Part shown: in pieces, positions 12,591-24,757 of the stretch
Numbering within the stretch: the stretch's first letter is position 1
Layout of the letters: each line of letters starts with the position of its first letter
Source of the DNA: Tragulus kanchil
Lineage: Eukaryota > Chordata > Mammalia > Artiodactyla > Tragulidae
Direction: 5' to 3'
DNA: 64,000 nt
Assembly (NCBI GenBank): GCA_022376925.1
Contig: JAIOJX010000005.1
Span: forward strand, 155,449,501-155,513,500
The notes under the pieces: generated by a model
The model's database searches: none
The model's input: the letters and a program-made list of their open reading frames with translations, nothing else
What the model was told of the DNA's origin: nothing
Position numbers and translations under genes: made by a program

Positions 12591-13848
12591 TTTTAAAGAG
12601 TTTTCTCATTTCTGATGTAACCTTAGTCTGATAATATGGCAAGTTCCACCTATTTTTCCCTAGGAATAACAGCAAATAATTACCATTGTGACTGATAAGA
12701 TAATCATTTAGGGAGAAAAAGGCCTGATTCCATACCCAGAGCCTCTTTGTGCGATGCTAGGCTTTCTTGCAAAGTAGACAGCTTACTTATATTTCAAGGC
12801 TCCAAATCCACATAATTATGATCCTTTTTTTTGGATGAGAGCCGCGGGAAAACCCTTTTAAAATGCACGCTTTCTGTTGTTGGCTTGGAGACAGGGACAT
12901 ACGCCCATCATTATTCATTCACACCTCCATATGGCGATGGTATTCTTAGTGGGCAGAGACTGGGAATCAGAACAGGTACATTTCAATAGGGGAAGGGAGG
13001 GAGGGAAAAGAGGAAGGGGGAGGTGCAGAGAGGGGAGAGTGGGATGCCCAGAGGGGAGGAACAATGACCAGCCTAATTCTTCACTGAGTAAAAAGCTGAA
13101 GAGCTGTGTGGTTGACCTGTAACTGGCTAGAGAGAAGCATATGTGGGAAGAAGGAGACTCTGGAATTCCGTTTTCCCCAAGAAATTCCTCTACATAAGTG
13201 TGAATAAGACTGCCTTGGAGGCTTGTTTTTGTGGCCTCGACCCAAGGAACAGGAATGCTCCTTCTTCTTCTTCTTCTTTTTTTTTTTTGGTCCTTCTTCA
13301 TTCTTCTCATTTCTCTCCCCCATTGGAGGCACCTGTGAGCCTTGGGCCCTGGACAGCCATTTAACAATTATGTCACCACAGAGAGGATTCAAATCTCTCT
13401 TTTCATTTTCTTCATTTTTAAAACAGAGATGAAAATATTCTCTCTGGAGTTCTTGGAGAATCAAACACACAAACAAATGTTCCAGTTTTGTTCACTACAA
13501 AGAACTGTGCACACTAAGGGGTTACCATTATACTATCATCATCATTGTCATCATCACCATCCTCATCACTATTTTATTCCTATATATGAGAGCAGATACA
13601 AAAATAGCAGCAATTATAAGGATCTTGAGTGCCTATGGAGTCTGGCTATTTCTAGCTTAGGAAACAAATCCGTCAGCACGCCAGGGTCTGGTTTCCCTCC
13701 GTCTATCTTTCCTCGATCCACTTCACTCAGGTGCAGGGTCTTTCTCCTCTGACTCTGTGTAGTTTGCTGCCTCCTTTTTTTAGTCTGAAATGAATCCACA
13801 CTTCTGGATATCCATGCTAGTTTTAATAAATGCCTAACAAATAACTGG
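12591..13848. other. Single-copy intron with low-complexity tracts
   Basis: A purine-rich stretch lies at about 12987-13065, a TTC/T tract at 13259-13290 and an ATC-type microsatellite at about 13526-13572. About 12650-12830 is repeat-free and AT-rich with a GATAAGATAATC core. No gene. Confidence 0.6.
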
Positions 13849-14042
13849 GGCTTCCCAGGTAGCATGAGTGGTACAGACCCTGCCTGCCAATGCAGGAGAT
13901 AAGGGTTTGCTCCCTGGGTTAGGAAGATCCCCTGGAGTAGGAAATGGCAACTTCCTCCAGTAGTCTTGCCTGGGAAATCCCATGGACAGAGGAGCGTTGC
14001 TGGCTACTGCCTATGGGGCTGTAAATTGTCAGACACAACTAA

Positions 14043-14046
<4 letters not shown>
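13849..14046 (+). mobile_element. Bov-tA type SINE
   Basis: Plus-strand: GGGGCTTCCCAGGTAGCATG, CTGCCTGCCAATGCAGGAGA, GGAAGATCCCCTGGAGTAGG, CCCATGGACAGAGGAGCG, and a 3' end that runs into a CA microsatellite. Confidence 0.9.

Positions 14047-14075
<29 letters not shown>
14046..14075 (+). repeat. (CA)n microsatellite at the SINE tail
   Basis: About 14 CA units directly after the 3' end of the SINE, a common place for such growth. Confidence 0.9.
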
Positions 14076-14076
<1 letters not shown>

Positions 14077-14200
14077 CAAATGCTGCGGCTTTACACAACA
14101 CAGACGTTTTGCCTCACCATGTTTTCACGTGGCTGAAATCGACAGATTCTTACCTGGAGGCTCAACTAGGGAGATATCCACTCTCAAACTCCCTCATATT

Positions 14201-16441
14201 GTTGGCAGAATTCAATGTGGTGGTAGGACTGAGGCCTCTGCTCTCTTGGTGGTTGAACTCTCTTAGCACTGGGCTGCCTGCTGTCCCCTGCCAAATGGGG
14301 CTCACCTGATTCAGTCAGCCCATGCAGGATAATCTCCTTTATGATTAATTTAAAGTCAGTTGATTGGGGATCTTTTAAAATAACATCCACAAAATCCTTA
14401 TGCCATATAATGTAACCTAATCACAAGAATAATATGCCAACATATGCACTAGTCCCCATATCCTGCTTCCTCACTCTCAAGGGGAGGGAGTCTACAAGAG
14501 GTGGGTCTCTTGGAGGTCATCTGAGCACTCTTCCTACCACAGTATCCAAGAGCTCTCAGATCAAGTTGAAGTCCATTCAGCAAAAGTTGGTCTTCTCTAG
14601 TCCCCTAAATGTGAAAGATGCAAAGAGGCCTAGAAATAAGTAATTGTCAGAGTGGTTATCTTAGCTTGCAGTTCCTAGTAATGAGAGCCTGGGTCAGGGA
14701 TTAAGTGCTGATGCTTATTTAGGAGGTGCTATCCCACGGCAGTCAGAATGAGGGCAAACAGGAGAAAGGCAGGGAAGGATGGAAGAAATGGCATGGTGAT
14801 GGGTCACTGTCGTTGGGATGGCCACAGCTTCACAAACAGCCCACAAGGAGGCATCAGATGAGCTTGATCGGCTGAACAAAGCTTCTCTTGACAGGCTGTG
14901 TCACAATCCCTGCTTTGAAGGGAAGAGAAGATAGAGAAGGTTAGATCCCTGGCTTTCTCCTGTCTCCTGTTTTCCATTGGCTCCTTAGGAGAACTGCTCT
15001 AGAAGCTAGATCCATGCCCTGGTGTGTGGGGTCTTGTCCCAGGTCACGCTTGTCTGCCTTGAAGAGTTCTGCCAGGGCGGCAATGGAGGTGGAGCTAATG
15101 ATCCGAGAGGCAGGTGAGGCCAGGAGATCACGGTGTGTTTAGTAGAGTGATATGCACTAATCCCATGGTGATGCAAAGGCAGCCACTCCAAGAGTGGGGA
15201 GAGCAAGGGCAGCAGAGGCGTCTCTTGTGGCCCAACTAGGGAAAGGCTCAAAGGCAGGAGCAATGAGAATATGGGTATGTGTGGGGGTGTGAAGGTATTT
15301 ATAGCTACTTTTTATTATAGAGGTAGTACCTTTAAATCTCCTCTTAGTTGGCAGAATTCAAGGGGGGCGGGCCTGTTTTGTTCCCCGGGCCCCCCAAATG
15401 GGGCTCACCTGATTCAGTCAGCCCATGCAGGATAATCTCCTTTATGATTAATTTAAAGTCAGTTGATTGGGGATCTTTTAAAATAACATCCACAAAATCC
15501 TTATGCCATATAATGTAACCTAATCACAAGAATAATATGCCAACATATGCACTAGTCCCCATATCCTGCTTCCTCACTCTCAAGGGGAGGGAGTCTACAA
15601 GAGGTGGGTCTCTTGGAGGTCATCTGAGCACTCTTCCTACCACAGTATCCAAGAGCTCTCAGATCAAGTTGAAGTCCATTCAGCAAAAGTTGGTCTTCTC
15701 TAGTCCCCTAAATGTGAAAGATGCAAAGAGGCCTAGAAATAAGTAATTGTCAGAGTGGTTATCTTAGCTTGCAGTTCCTAGTAATGAGAGCCTGGGTCAG
15801 GGATTAAGTGCTGATGCTTATTTAGGAGGTGCTATCCCACGGCAGTCAGAATGAGGGCAAACAGGAGAAAGGCAGGGAAGGATGGAAGAAATGGCATGGT
15901 GATGGGTCACTGTCGTTGGGATGGCCACAGCTTCACAAACAGCCCACAAGGAGGCATCAGATGAGCTTGATCGGCTGAACAAAGCTTCTCTTGACAGGCT
16001 GTGTCACAATCCCTGCTTTGAAGGGAAGAGAAGATAGAGAAGGTTAGATCCCTGGCTTTCTCCTGTCTCCTGTTTTCCATTGGCTCCTTAGGAGAACTGC
16101 TCTAGAAGCTAGATCCATGCCCTGGTGTGTGGGGTCTTGTCCCAGGTCACGCTTGTCTGCCTTGAAGAGTTCTGCCAGGGCGGCAATGGAGGTGGAGCTA
16201 ATGATCCGAGAGGCAGGTGAGGCCAGGAGATCACGGTGTGTTTAGTAGAGTGATATGCACTAATCCCATGGTGATGCAAAGGCAGCCACTCCAAGAGTGG
16301 GGAGAGCAAGGGCAGCAGAGAGCGTCTCTTGTGGCCCAACTAGGGGAAAGGCTCAAAGGCAGGAGCAATGAGAATATGGGTATGTGTGGGGGTGTGAAGG
16401 TATTTATAGCTACTTTTTATTATAGAGGTAGTACCTTTAAA
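14201..16441. repeat. Direct duplication 4 (offset 1103), strongly degraded inner edge
   Basis: 14201-15337 matches 15349-16441. At the start of copy 2 about 75 nt of copy 1 (14216-14290) are represented by about 36 nt (15361-15396). Read base by base, the short version is an ordered subsequence of the long one, with only deletions. Confidence 0.95.
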
Positions 16442-16659
16442 TAAAGAATGGAAACAGTAAAAAAAAAAGAAAAGTATGATAAAAATCTTTTTTATGCCCC
16501 AGATTTCCAAGTATAGTTCCCAGAGAAACCACAATTTTTCTGTGACCTTCCAAAACCATTAGGCTTATAAATCAATGATAGGTAGGTAGGTAGATGATAG
16601 ATAGACAGTGTGTGTCCTTTTGGGGTACATACAGGATTGCATGACACATTAGGTTTCAG
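16442..16659. other. Single-copy intron with A-rich run and TAGA/TAGG microsatellite
   Basis: An A-rich run lies at 16459-16475 and a short tetranucleotide tract (GGTAGGTAGGTAGATGATAG) at about 16580-16607. No gene. Confidence 0.6.
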
Positions 16660-17280
16660 CAACTCAGCATTCCAATATGGATGTGCTATAGGTGAACATT
16701 TAAATCATATACAGTCTTTTTCTGCTTCACATGGTGCTGTGGTGAAATCCATGTATCTTCTTCTTTGTGCATATGTATAAGTGTGTGTGTCTGTTAGTTG
16801 CTCAGTCAGGTCTGACTCTTTGCGATCCCATGGACTGTAAGCCCACCAGGCTCCTCTGTCTTCTCCAGGCAAGAATACTGGAGTGGGTAGCCATTCGCTT
16901 CTCCAAGGGATCTTCCCAACGCAGGGACTGAACCCAGGTCTCCCGCATGGCAGGCAGATTCTGTATCACTTGAGCTGCTGGGGAATCCCTGTACGTGCAA
17001 GTATCTGTGTAAAATTATTTTCTTACATGTAGACTAGTGGATGTCTTTTGAATTTCTGTAGGTGTTGCCAAAGTGTCTTCCAGGCAATCTATCTGAGTTT
17101 GCACCCCTCTCCCCACCACCCCAACTCTGTTTGGTTGTGCTTGATTGTTGGTAGCCACACCACCACTGGGTATTAATAGTCTTTATCACACTCTCAATGG
17201 AAGATGATATTGAGATCTTTTCATTTGCATTTCCTTAATTGTGAATAAGGTTGAGTACATTAGATATTGAGGGAGTTTTA
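16660..17280 (+). mobile_element. L1M-like LINE 3' end, interrupted by a SINE
   Basis: Resembles the 3' region of old mammalian L1 elements in gist: a membrane of TATGGATGTGC, then GTGTTGCCAAAGTGTCTTCC, then TCATTTGCATTTCCTTAATT followed by GGTTGAG. A bovid SINE (16793-16988) splits it. Subfamily not assigned. Confidence 0.6.
16793..16988 (-). mobile_element. Bov-tA/Bov-A2 type SINE nested in L1M
   Basis: Reverse-strand: GTTAGTTGCTCAGTCAGG, CCATGGACTGTAAGCCCACC, TCCAGGCAAGAATACTGGAG, GGCAGATTCTGTATCACTTG. Younger than the L1M it interrupts. Confidence 0.9.
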
Positions 17281-17302
17281 AGATAGTGAAGTTCTGACTT
17301 TT

Positions 17303-17463
17303 CTTTAACTAATTTTTATTTATTTGACTGCACTGGGTCTTACTTGCACCACATGGGAACTTTAGTTGCAATGTGTGGGATCTAGTTCCATGACCAGGAG
17401 TTAAACCCTGGCCCCCTGCATTGGGAGCGTGGAGTCTTAACCACTGGACCACTAGGGAAGTCC
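17303..17463 (-). mobile_element. CHR-type SINE
   Basis: Complement-strand element with TTTTTATTTATTTGACTGCA at the left and GTCTTAACCACTGGACCACT plus AGGGAAGTCC at the right. Confidence 0.8.
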
Positions 17464-18506
17464 TGAAGTTCTGACTTTTTACCTGTCCACTGAATCTGTC
17501 AGTCTTTCCTCATTGTTGGATGATTTCAGCTGAATGGGATCCCTCCTAACAGGATGAGATGGAGCAGAGAGATAGTCAAGCTCAAAAGCTCAAGGGGACT
17601 GAGGGATAACCTGAATCAGGGAGAGGGTCGGAGATGTTTGAAGCCGATGAATGATGGATGGAGCTGGACATTCACATGTTGACTTTGAGCTTTGGCATGT
17701 CTGTGACAACCTAGACGTTAGTCTGCTGTGGAGGATAGTCAGTATGGGTGAGTTTCTGATCCTGGGCACGAAGCCTGTCCCCAGCAAATCAAAGATCTCT
17801 AAGGGACCTGTGAGTAAAATTCCAAGTCCTCCTGCAAAACATCCAGTCCTGACCACGCTTCCCTTGGGGAAATGCCTTTGGGGAAAAAAAGAGGGATTTT
17901 TGAACCCAGAGGGAAGAGACATCTGGACATCAATGCCAAACTCAAAGAGGTGTGTGTGTATCTGTGAATGTCAAGGGAGTGGGTCAATAGGGGGGGCTTC
18001 CACTATTGGGGAAGTGATCGTGGGAGTGGCCTTGCCCTGCTGTTTCTAAGGATGCTTCCCTCAGACCCCTGAAGCTAGAGACAACTGAGACTTCCCTCCC
18101 CCCAACTCCATAGCGGGATGTCAGTGAGAATATCTGTCCTGACCCATCACGTCTCCCTTTCTCCAGCATTGCTGCGTCCTCTCTCCCCCTCTCCTGTCCC
18201 CTTTTCCTTCTCCTCCTGGCCTCTGGACACAGGCAGTGACTTTCCCAGGGTGACAGCTGCTTACAGGACACGCATAGGGAAGCACTGCTGATTGCTTGCT
18301 GGAGTCAGCCCCACCCTCCACCTGCATGGTGATCGCAGAGGAGCGGGGCCACAGAATATCCCTCATGGGGAGATCACCTACAGCTGCATCTCCTCCACTT
18401 GACAACAGGTCACTCCTGTTCTGCATTAGTATCTTAAGCTACAACCCAGTCTCTTGCCCTTGGGGGCTGATGTGTCTGTTTCCAGAGCGCCATGTATTCA
18501 TTTGTA
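17464..18506. other. Single-copy intron
   Basis: No gene and no repeat that I recognise. A 132-codon frame (17651-18049) has no start context or domain supporting it. Confidence 0.55.
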
Positions 18507-18514
18507 TTCTCTCC

Positions 18515-18640
18515 CCCTCTCCTTGTCTCTCTCCTTCCCTCCCTCTCACCTTCCTTCCTCCTTTTTTGTTTCTCTTTCTTGCTCTATCCTTCTCTCTCTC
18601 TTAATCTGTCCCTGTTTCTCTCTATGTCTGTTTCCCTTAC
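18515..18640 (+). repeat. Pyrimidine-rich low-complexity tract
   Basis: Long CT-rich stretch with TCTCTCC and CCTTCC motifs. The damaged second copy is at about 19586-19690. Confidence 0.85.
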
Positions 18641-18668
18641 CATGTTAGAGGGAGGTGTTGGGAAGAAG

Positions 18669-18858
18669 GGAGCTTCCCTAGTGGCTCAGTCAGTAAAGAA
18701 TCTGCCTGCCAATGCAGGAGATGTGGGTTCAGTCCCTGGGTTGGGTGGCAGCTCACGCCAGATTCTTGCCTATAAAATCCCATGGAGAGGAGCCTGGTGG
18801 GCTACAGTCCATGGGGTCGCAAAGAGTTGGACTTGATGGAGTGATTAAACAGCAGTAG
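18669..18858 (+). mobile_element. Bov-tA type SINE
   Basis: Plus-strand: GAGCTTCCCTAGTGGCTCAG, TCTGCCTGCCAATGCAGGAG, GCCTGGTGGGCTACAGTCCA, GGGGTCGCAAAGAGTTGGAC. The middle has lost the usual segment between TTGGG and the Bov-A part. Confidence 0.9.
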
Positions 18859-19411
18859 CAGCTGGGGAAGAAGGATTATTCCATTTGTTCATATAGTTGG
18901 CTGCAGGGAACCTTGCTCATGTTGTCAGTCATTTTTTCTGCTTTGGTGGTCTGTGTGACTCCTCTGAGTCTTGTCACCCATTTGTAAATTCTTCTGGACC
19001 TGAGGGAATGATCAGGTCTAATCCCTCAGTTCCTCTAGCTTTGCTGTAGAGAATTTAGGGTTGGCTGCACTCACGCACCACAGACCCACAGACTGAAGTG
19101 CACCTGTCTCTTCCATACTCAGGATTCCTTGGCGTGAAAGTCCTGCTGGGCCCAGAGCTCACCATTGTAGACAGCGGCGTCATAATCCTGATATAGTGCT
19201 GGCGGCTCTGGCTTTGACAACACACGTGCTTCCTTCTGGATCATCGTCAGCTTGGGATGTTGACGGTATCACAATAGCAGACTGATGGCATGGGGGACTC
19301 AGGACTAGGTGGCCTTGCATGGATGATGCTGAACAGCTGTGACTCTGACCTTGAGGCCAGTTGACACATAAGCTGGCTAGTCTAGAGGGACCCCCACCAG
19401 CACTGTCAGAT

Positions 19412-19584
19412 ACATGCATGCGTGCTGCGTCACTTCAGTAATGTCCAACTCTTTGAGACCCTATGGACTGTAGCCCACCAGGCTCCCGTGTCCATGGGAT
19501 TCTCCAGGCAAGAATCCTGGAGTGGATTGCCATGCCCTCCTCCAGGAGATCATCCTGACCCAAGGATTGAATCCATGTCTCCTG
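19412..19584 (-). mobile_element. Bov-tA type SINE, cut off at the duplication junction
   Basis: Reverse-strand: TGTCCAACTCTTTGAGACCC, TCCAGGCAAGAATCCTGGAG, CCATGTCTCCTG, then the junction. The intact copy is at 20472-20698. Confidence 0.9.
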
Positions 19585-19728
19585 TATTCTTGTTCTCCCC
19601 CCCCCCCCCACCTTCCTTCCTCCTTTTTGTTTCTCTTTCTTGCTCTATCCTTCTCTCTCTCTAATCTGTCCCTGTTTCTCTCTATGTCTGTTTCCCTTAC
19701 CATGTTAGAGGGAGGTGTTGGGAAGAAG

Positions 19729-19918
19729 GGAGCTTCCCTAGTGGCTCAGTCAGTAAAGAATCTGCCTGCCAATGCAGGAGATGTGGGTTCAGTCCCTGGG
19801 TTGGGTGGCAGCTCACGCCAGATTCTTGCCTATAAAATCCCATGGAGAGGAGCCTGGTGGGCTACAGTCCATGGGGTCGCAAAGAGTTGGACTTGATGGA
19901 GTGATTAAACAGCAGTAG
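19729..19918 (+). mobile_element. Second copy of the 18669 SINE
   Basis: Offset 1060, inside copy 2 of duplication 5. Confidence 0.9.
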
Positions 19919-20471
19919 CAGCTGGGGAAGAAGGATTATTCCATTTGTTCATATAGTTGGCTGCAGGGAACCTTGCTCATGTTGTCAGTCATTTTTTCTG
20001 CTTTGGTGGTCTGTGTGACTCCTCTGAGTCTTGTCACCCATTTGTAAATTCTTCTGGACCTGAGGGAATGATCAGGTCTAATCCCTCAGTTCCTCTAGCT
20101 TTGCTGTAGAGAATTTAGGGTTGGCTGCACTCACGCACCACAGACCCACAGACTGAAGTGCACCTGTCTCTTCCATACTCAGGATTCCTTGGCGTGAAAG
20201 TCCTGCTGGGCCCAGAGCTCACCATTGTAGACAGCGGCGTCATAATCCTGATATAGTGCTGGCGGCTCTGGCTTTGACAACACACGTGCTTCCTTCTGGA
20301 TCATCGTCAGCTTGGGATGTTGACGGTATCACAATAGCAGACTGATGGCATGGGGGACTCAGGACTAGGTGGCCTTGCATGGATGATGCTGAACAGCTGT
20401 GACTCTGACCTTGAGGCCAGTTGACACATAAGCTGGCTAGTCTAGAGGGACCCCCACCAGCACTGTCAGAT

Positions 20472-20698
20472 ACATGCATGCGTGCTGCGTCACTTCAGTA
20501 ATGTCCAACTCTTTGAGACCCTATGGACTGTAGCCCACCAGGCTCCCGTGTCCATGGGATTCTCCAGGCAAGAATCCTGGAGTGGATTGCCATGCCCTCC
20601 TCCAGGAGATCATCCTGACCCAAGGATTGAATCCATGTCTCCTGCACCTCCTGTGTTGGCAGGTGGGTTCTTTACTACCAGCGCCCCCTGGGAAGCCC
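20472..20698 (-). mobile_element. Intact copy of the 19412 SINE
   Basis: Continues past the point where the first copy is cut, to TACCAGCGCCCCCTGGGAAG. Confidence 0.9.
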
Positions 20699-20706
20699 CC
20701 GTACTG

Positions 20707-22989
20707 TCACAGTATGCAGAAATTCTGGTCTGTGTCTCGTCGTCTGTGCCCAGAAGACCTTCACTGGGGGTGGGGAGGATTGAACACGTTAGAAGTCCTT
20801 CCAGAGTTTTCCATCAATGTCCTTGGCTTCTTTCCCATGCCTCTGCTTCTCCTTGTATAGAAAGGAGGGTCATGGTGATCCCAATAATGGCCTGGAGCAT
20901 CCATAATGTCATTTTCATCAGGAGAGGTGCTCTTGGAAGTAACAAAATGAAGAAGTAGTGGCTCCTGGAACACTGTGTACCAACAATCTGTGGAGTTGTT
21001 CCTCATTCCTAATCTGGAAGGGAGAAGTGATGTGTCTGCTACTCACCTCTCTGCAGTCAGAATGCTCCAGGCCCAAGGGCACCTCCCCACAAGACCTTTT
21101 TCTTGTACTTTGGGGTCCTCTACACGGGCTTCTTGCCTCCCCTGGTCACGAAGAGCTACACATGAGATGAGGGAGTGGAAGAGAGATTGCATGTTCTGAA
21201 CGAGCAAGGCTCACAAAAGTATTGTACTTGACACTCTGGCTCATTCTCGTAATTGTCAGGAAACCAGGATCAACACAGCACCACTGAATTCTGCTAATGA
21301 AATATCTGCTCTTCCAAACACAGATCTCAAGGTCAGTCCAGAGAGATGCTCATTAAGTGAAAGGGCTGAAAATTCAATCATTGTAGGGCTGGACATAAGC
21401 AGAGGATGCTGTTTCCTTGGAGAAGAGCTGGCCCCACCTGGACTCCCCTCCACCCTCTTCTCTACCCCAGGCCCCCTCCCCAACAGGGGGCTAGTTTAGT
21501 CTCTCCAAATAGGTTTCAAGAATAAAATTTATGCGGGAAGACTTGCAGCTAGAAATCTCCAACATGTTTTCATGGAGTGGATTCATTTAGACAAGGAATA
21601 GTTTGAGACCCAACAAGCCCTTAATTCTTGCCAGCTTCTAGAACAGGGGTTCAGCATTGGGGGATATCACTTCTACTTTGTAGAGTCTGCTGGAGACTGT
21701 CGACATTCCTCCCAGAAAAGGGCTTGACCACACAAAACTCAGCACCCAACTCCAAAAAGTTCCTAGACCCTAGATGCCCTTCCTGTGCTGGGTTACATCA
21801 CGTGTGTTTGGCTCCATAGGTGCACTCCAGTTTGGGGGGAACATGATAGCACAGTATGCAGAAATTCTGGTCTGTGTCTCGTCGTCTGTGCCCAGAAGAC
21901 CTTCACTGGGGTGGAGGATTGAACACGTTAGAAGTCCTTCCAGAGTTTTCCATCAATGTCCTTGGCTTCTTTCCCATGCCTCTGCTTCTCCTTGTATAGA
22001 AAGGAGGGTCATGGTGATCCCAATAATGGCCTGGAGCATCCATAATGTCATTTTCATCAGGAGAGGTGCTCTTGGAAGTAACAAGATGAAGAAGTAGTGG
22101 CTCCTGGAACACTGTGTACCAACAATCTGTGGAGTTGTTCCTCATTCCTAATCTGGAAGGGAGAAGTGATGTGTCTGCTACTCACCTCTCTGCAGTCAGA
22201 ATGCTCCAGGCCCAAGGGCACCTCCCCACAAGACCTTTTTCTTGTACTTTGGGGTCCTCTACACGGGGCTTCTTGCCTCCCCTGGTCACGAAGAGCTACA
22301 CATGAGATGAGGGAGTGGAAGAGAGATTGCATGTTCTGAACGAGCAAGGCTCACAAAAGTATTGTACTTGACACTCTGGCTCATTCTCGTAATTGTCAGG
22401 AAACCAGGATCAACACAGCACCACTGAATTCTGCTAATGAAATATCTGCTCTTCCAAACACAGATCTCAAGGTCAGTCCAGAGAGATGCTCATTAAGTGA
22501 AAGGGCTGAAAATTCAATCATTGTAGGGCTGGACATAAGCAGAGGATGCTGTTTCCTTGGAGAAGAGCTGGCCCCACCTGGACTCCCCTCCACCCTCTTC
22601 TCTACCCCAGGCCCCCTCCCCAACAGGGGGCTAGTTTAGTCTCTCCAAATAGGTTTCAAGAATAAAATTTATGCGGGAAGACTTGCAGCTAGAAATCTCC
22701 AACATGTTTTCATGGAGTGGATTCATTTAGACAAGGAATAGTTTGAGACCCAACAAGCCCTTAATTCTTGCCAGCTTCTAGAACAGGGGTTCAGCATTGG
22801 GGGATATCACTTCTACTTTGTAGAGTCTGCTGGAGACTGTCGACATTCCTCCCAGAAAAGGGCTTGACCACACAAAACTCAGCACCCAACTCCAAAAAGT
22901 TCCTAGACCCTAGATGCCCTTCCTGTGCTGGGTTACATCACGTGTGTTTGGCTCCATAGGTGCACTCCAGTTTGGGGGGAACATGATAG
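20707..22989. repeat. Direct duplication 6 (offset about 1141)
   Basis: 20707-21849 matches 21850-22989. The join is clean (AACATGATAG then CACAGTATGC). The start of copy 2 lacks 3 G near 21910. One internal substitution (AACAAAATGA/AACAAGATGA near 20943/22082) and one extra G near 22266 look allele-like. Confidence 0.95.
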
Positions 22990-23513
22990 TAAAACTAATA
23001 GTAATGTGGGTGTAGATGCCTTGATGCTATTTTTGAGCTGAAATGCCCCTTCCACTCACTTCCGTGCATATCTAAATGTCCATCTTTCATGCCTCATGGC
23101 AAAATCTTTGAAATCCTTCCCTGATTTCTCCTTTCCTTTTTGTCTGAGAACCCAAAGAACCTTGTACCCCTGATGGGGATGACGATGTCTTCTTACCTTG
23201 TATGTTTATATGCCTTCTGTCCTCTCTAAGGGAGACCTGTTCCTGGGAAGTGAGGACCAGCCATATTTATTTCATCATCAGCTGCCCCTCAGCACCTCTT
23301 ATAGAGTCTTTGCTATGTATCAAGGGCTTGGTAAATGTTCTCTGAATAAATGGGTAGATAAGGAATGCGTGTCCTCTTTTGAGGACCTCCTATGTTCTAA
23401 CCAGTCTGTCCACAGTGGGATGAAGCTGGATGTTGACAGACACAGCCCACTTGGCCTTCCTTATAGGCTTCCAACACAGTTGTATCTCCCACACACACCC
23501 CCTCAGGGACACA

Positions 23514-23615
23514 GAGAACGCTGTCCCCGAGTGGAGATGGCCCTCCCTCCCTCCCAGGCAGCACGAGAACGCTGTCCCCGAGTGGAGACAGCCCTCCCTC
23601 CCTCCCAAGCAGCAC
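23514..23615 (+). repeat. 51-bp tandem repeat, two units
   Basis: Units starting GAGAACGCTGTCCCCGAG at 23514 and 23565, with few differences. 51 is a multiple of three, so reading frames stay open through it, but nothing suggests that it is translated. Copied at 24656-24757 by duplication 7. Confidence 0.9.
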
Positions 23616-24655
23616 GCTCAGGAGACATTGACATTTAACTCCAGTGCAATTTGTTTGTTTTCACCCGAGTTGAAAATACCAACAAATGTCACCCGCCTTC
23701 GCCCCCCTGTCCTGACATGTGACTTTGATGGGCCAGGAACCAGCAACACTAATGAGCATCTCAGGTATCCCTGAATTAGCAGGCGATGCAAAGCTCTGTG
23801 TAGGCAAGAGGTCGGGGGATTAAGCTTCTGCAGGATGCCTGCCGATGTTTTCATGGAGTGGATTCATTTAGACAAGGAATAGTTTGAGACCCAACAAGCC
23901 CTTAATTCTTGCCAGCTTCTAGAACAGGGGTTCAGCATTGGGGGATATCACTTCTACTTTGTAGAGTCTGCTGGAGACTGTCGACATTCCTCCCAGAAAA
24001 GGGCTTGACCACACAAAACTCAGCACCCAACTCCAAAAAGTTCCTAGACCCTAGATGCCCTTCCTGTGCTGGGTTACATCACGTGTGTTTGGCTCCATAG
24101 GTGCACTCCAGTTTGGGGGGAACATGATAGTAAAACTAATAGTAATGTGGGTGTAGATGCCTTGATGCTATTTTTGAGCTGAAATGCCCCTTCCACTCAC
24201 TTCCGTGCATATCTAAATGTCCATCTTTCATGCCTCATGGCAAAATCTTTGAAATCCTTCCCTGATTTCTCCTTTCCTTTTTGTCTGAGAACCCAAAGAA
24301 CCTTGTACCCCTGATGGGGATGACGATGTCTTCTTACCTTGTATGTTTATATGCCTTCTGTCCTCTCAAAGGGGAGACCTGTTCCTGGGAAGTGAAGACC
24401 AGCCATATTTATTTCATCATCAGCTGCCCCTCAGCACCTCTTATAGAGTCTTTGCTATGTATCAAGGGCTTGGTAAATGTTCTCTGAATAAATGGGTAGA
24501 TAAGGAATGCGTGTCCTCTTTTGAGGACCTCCTATGTTCTAACCAGTCTGTCCACAGTGGGATGAAGCTGGATGTTGACAGACACAGCCCACTTGGCCTT
24601 CCTTATAGGCTTCCAACACAGTTGTATCTCCCACACACACCCCCTCAGGGACACA

Positions 24656-24757
24656 GAGAACGCTGTCCCCGAGTGGAGATGGCCCTCCCTCCCTCCCAGG
24701 CAGCACGAGAACGCTGTCCCCGAGTGGAGACAGCCCTCCCTCCCTCCCAAGCAGCAC
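24656..24757 (+). repeat. Second copy of the 51-bp tandem repeat
   Basis: Offset 1142 from 23514-23615. Confidence 0.9.

Larger units (their letters stand above)
18507..20644. repeat. Direct duplication 5 (offset 1060)
   Basis: 18507-19584 matches 19584-20644. The start of copy 2 has collapsed from a mixed CT tract (18510-18550) to a run of 13 C at 19597-19609: most T bases are gone. CCTTTTTTG and CTCTTAATC also become CCTTTTTG and CTCTAATC. Confidence 0.95.

Noticed and set aside
13223..13432. Frame rich in Phe/Ser at the TTC tract
   Set aside because: Translation of a simple (TTC)n/T tract.
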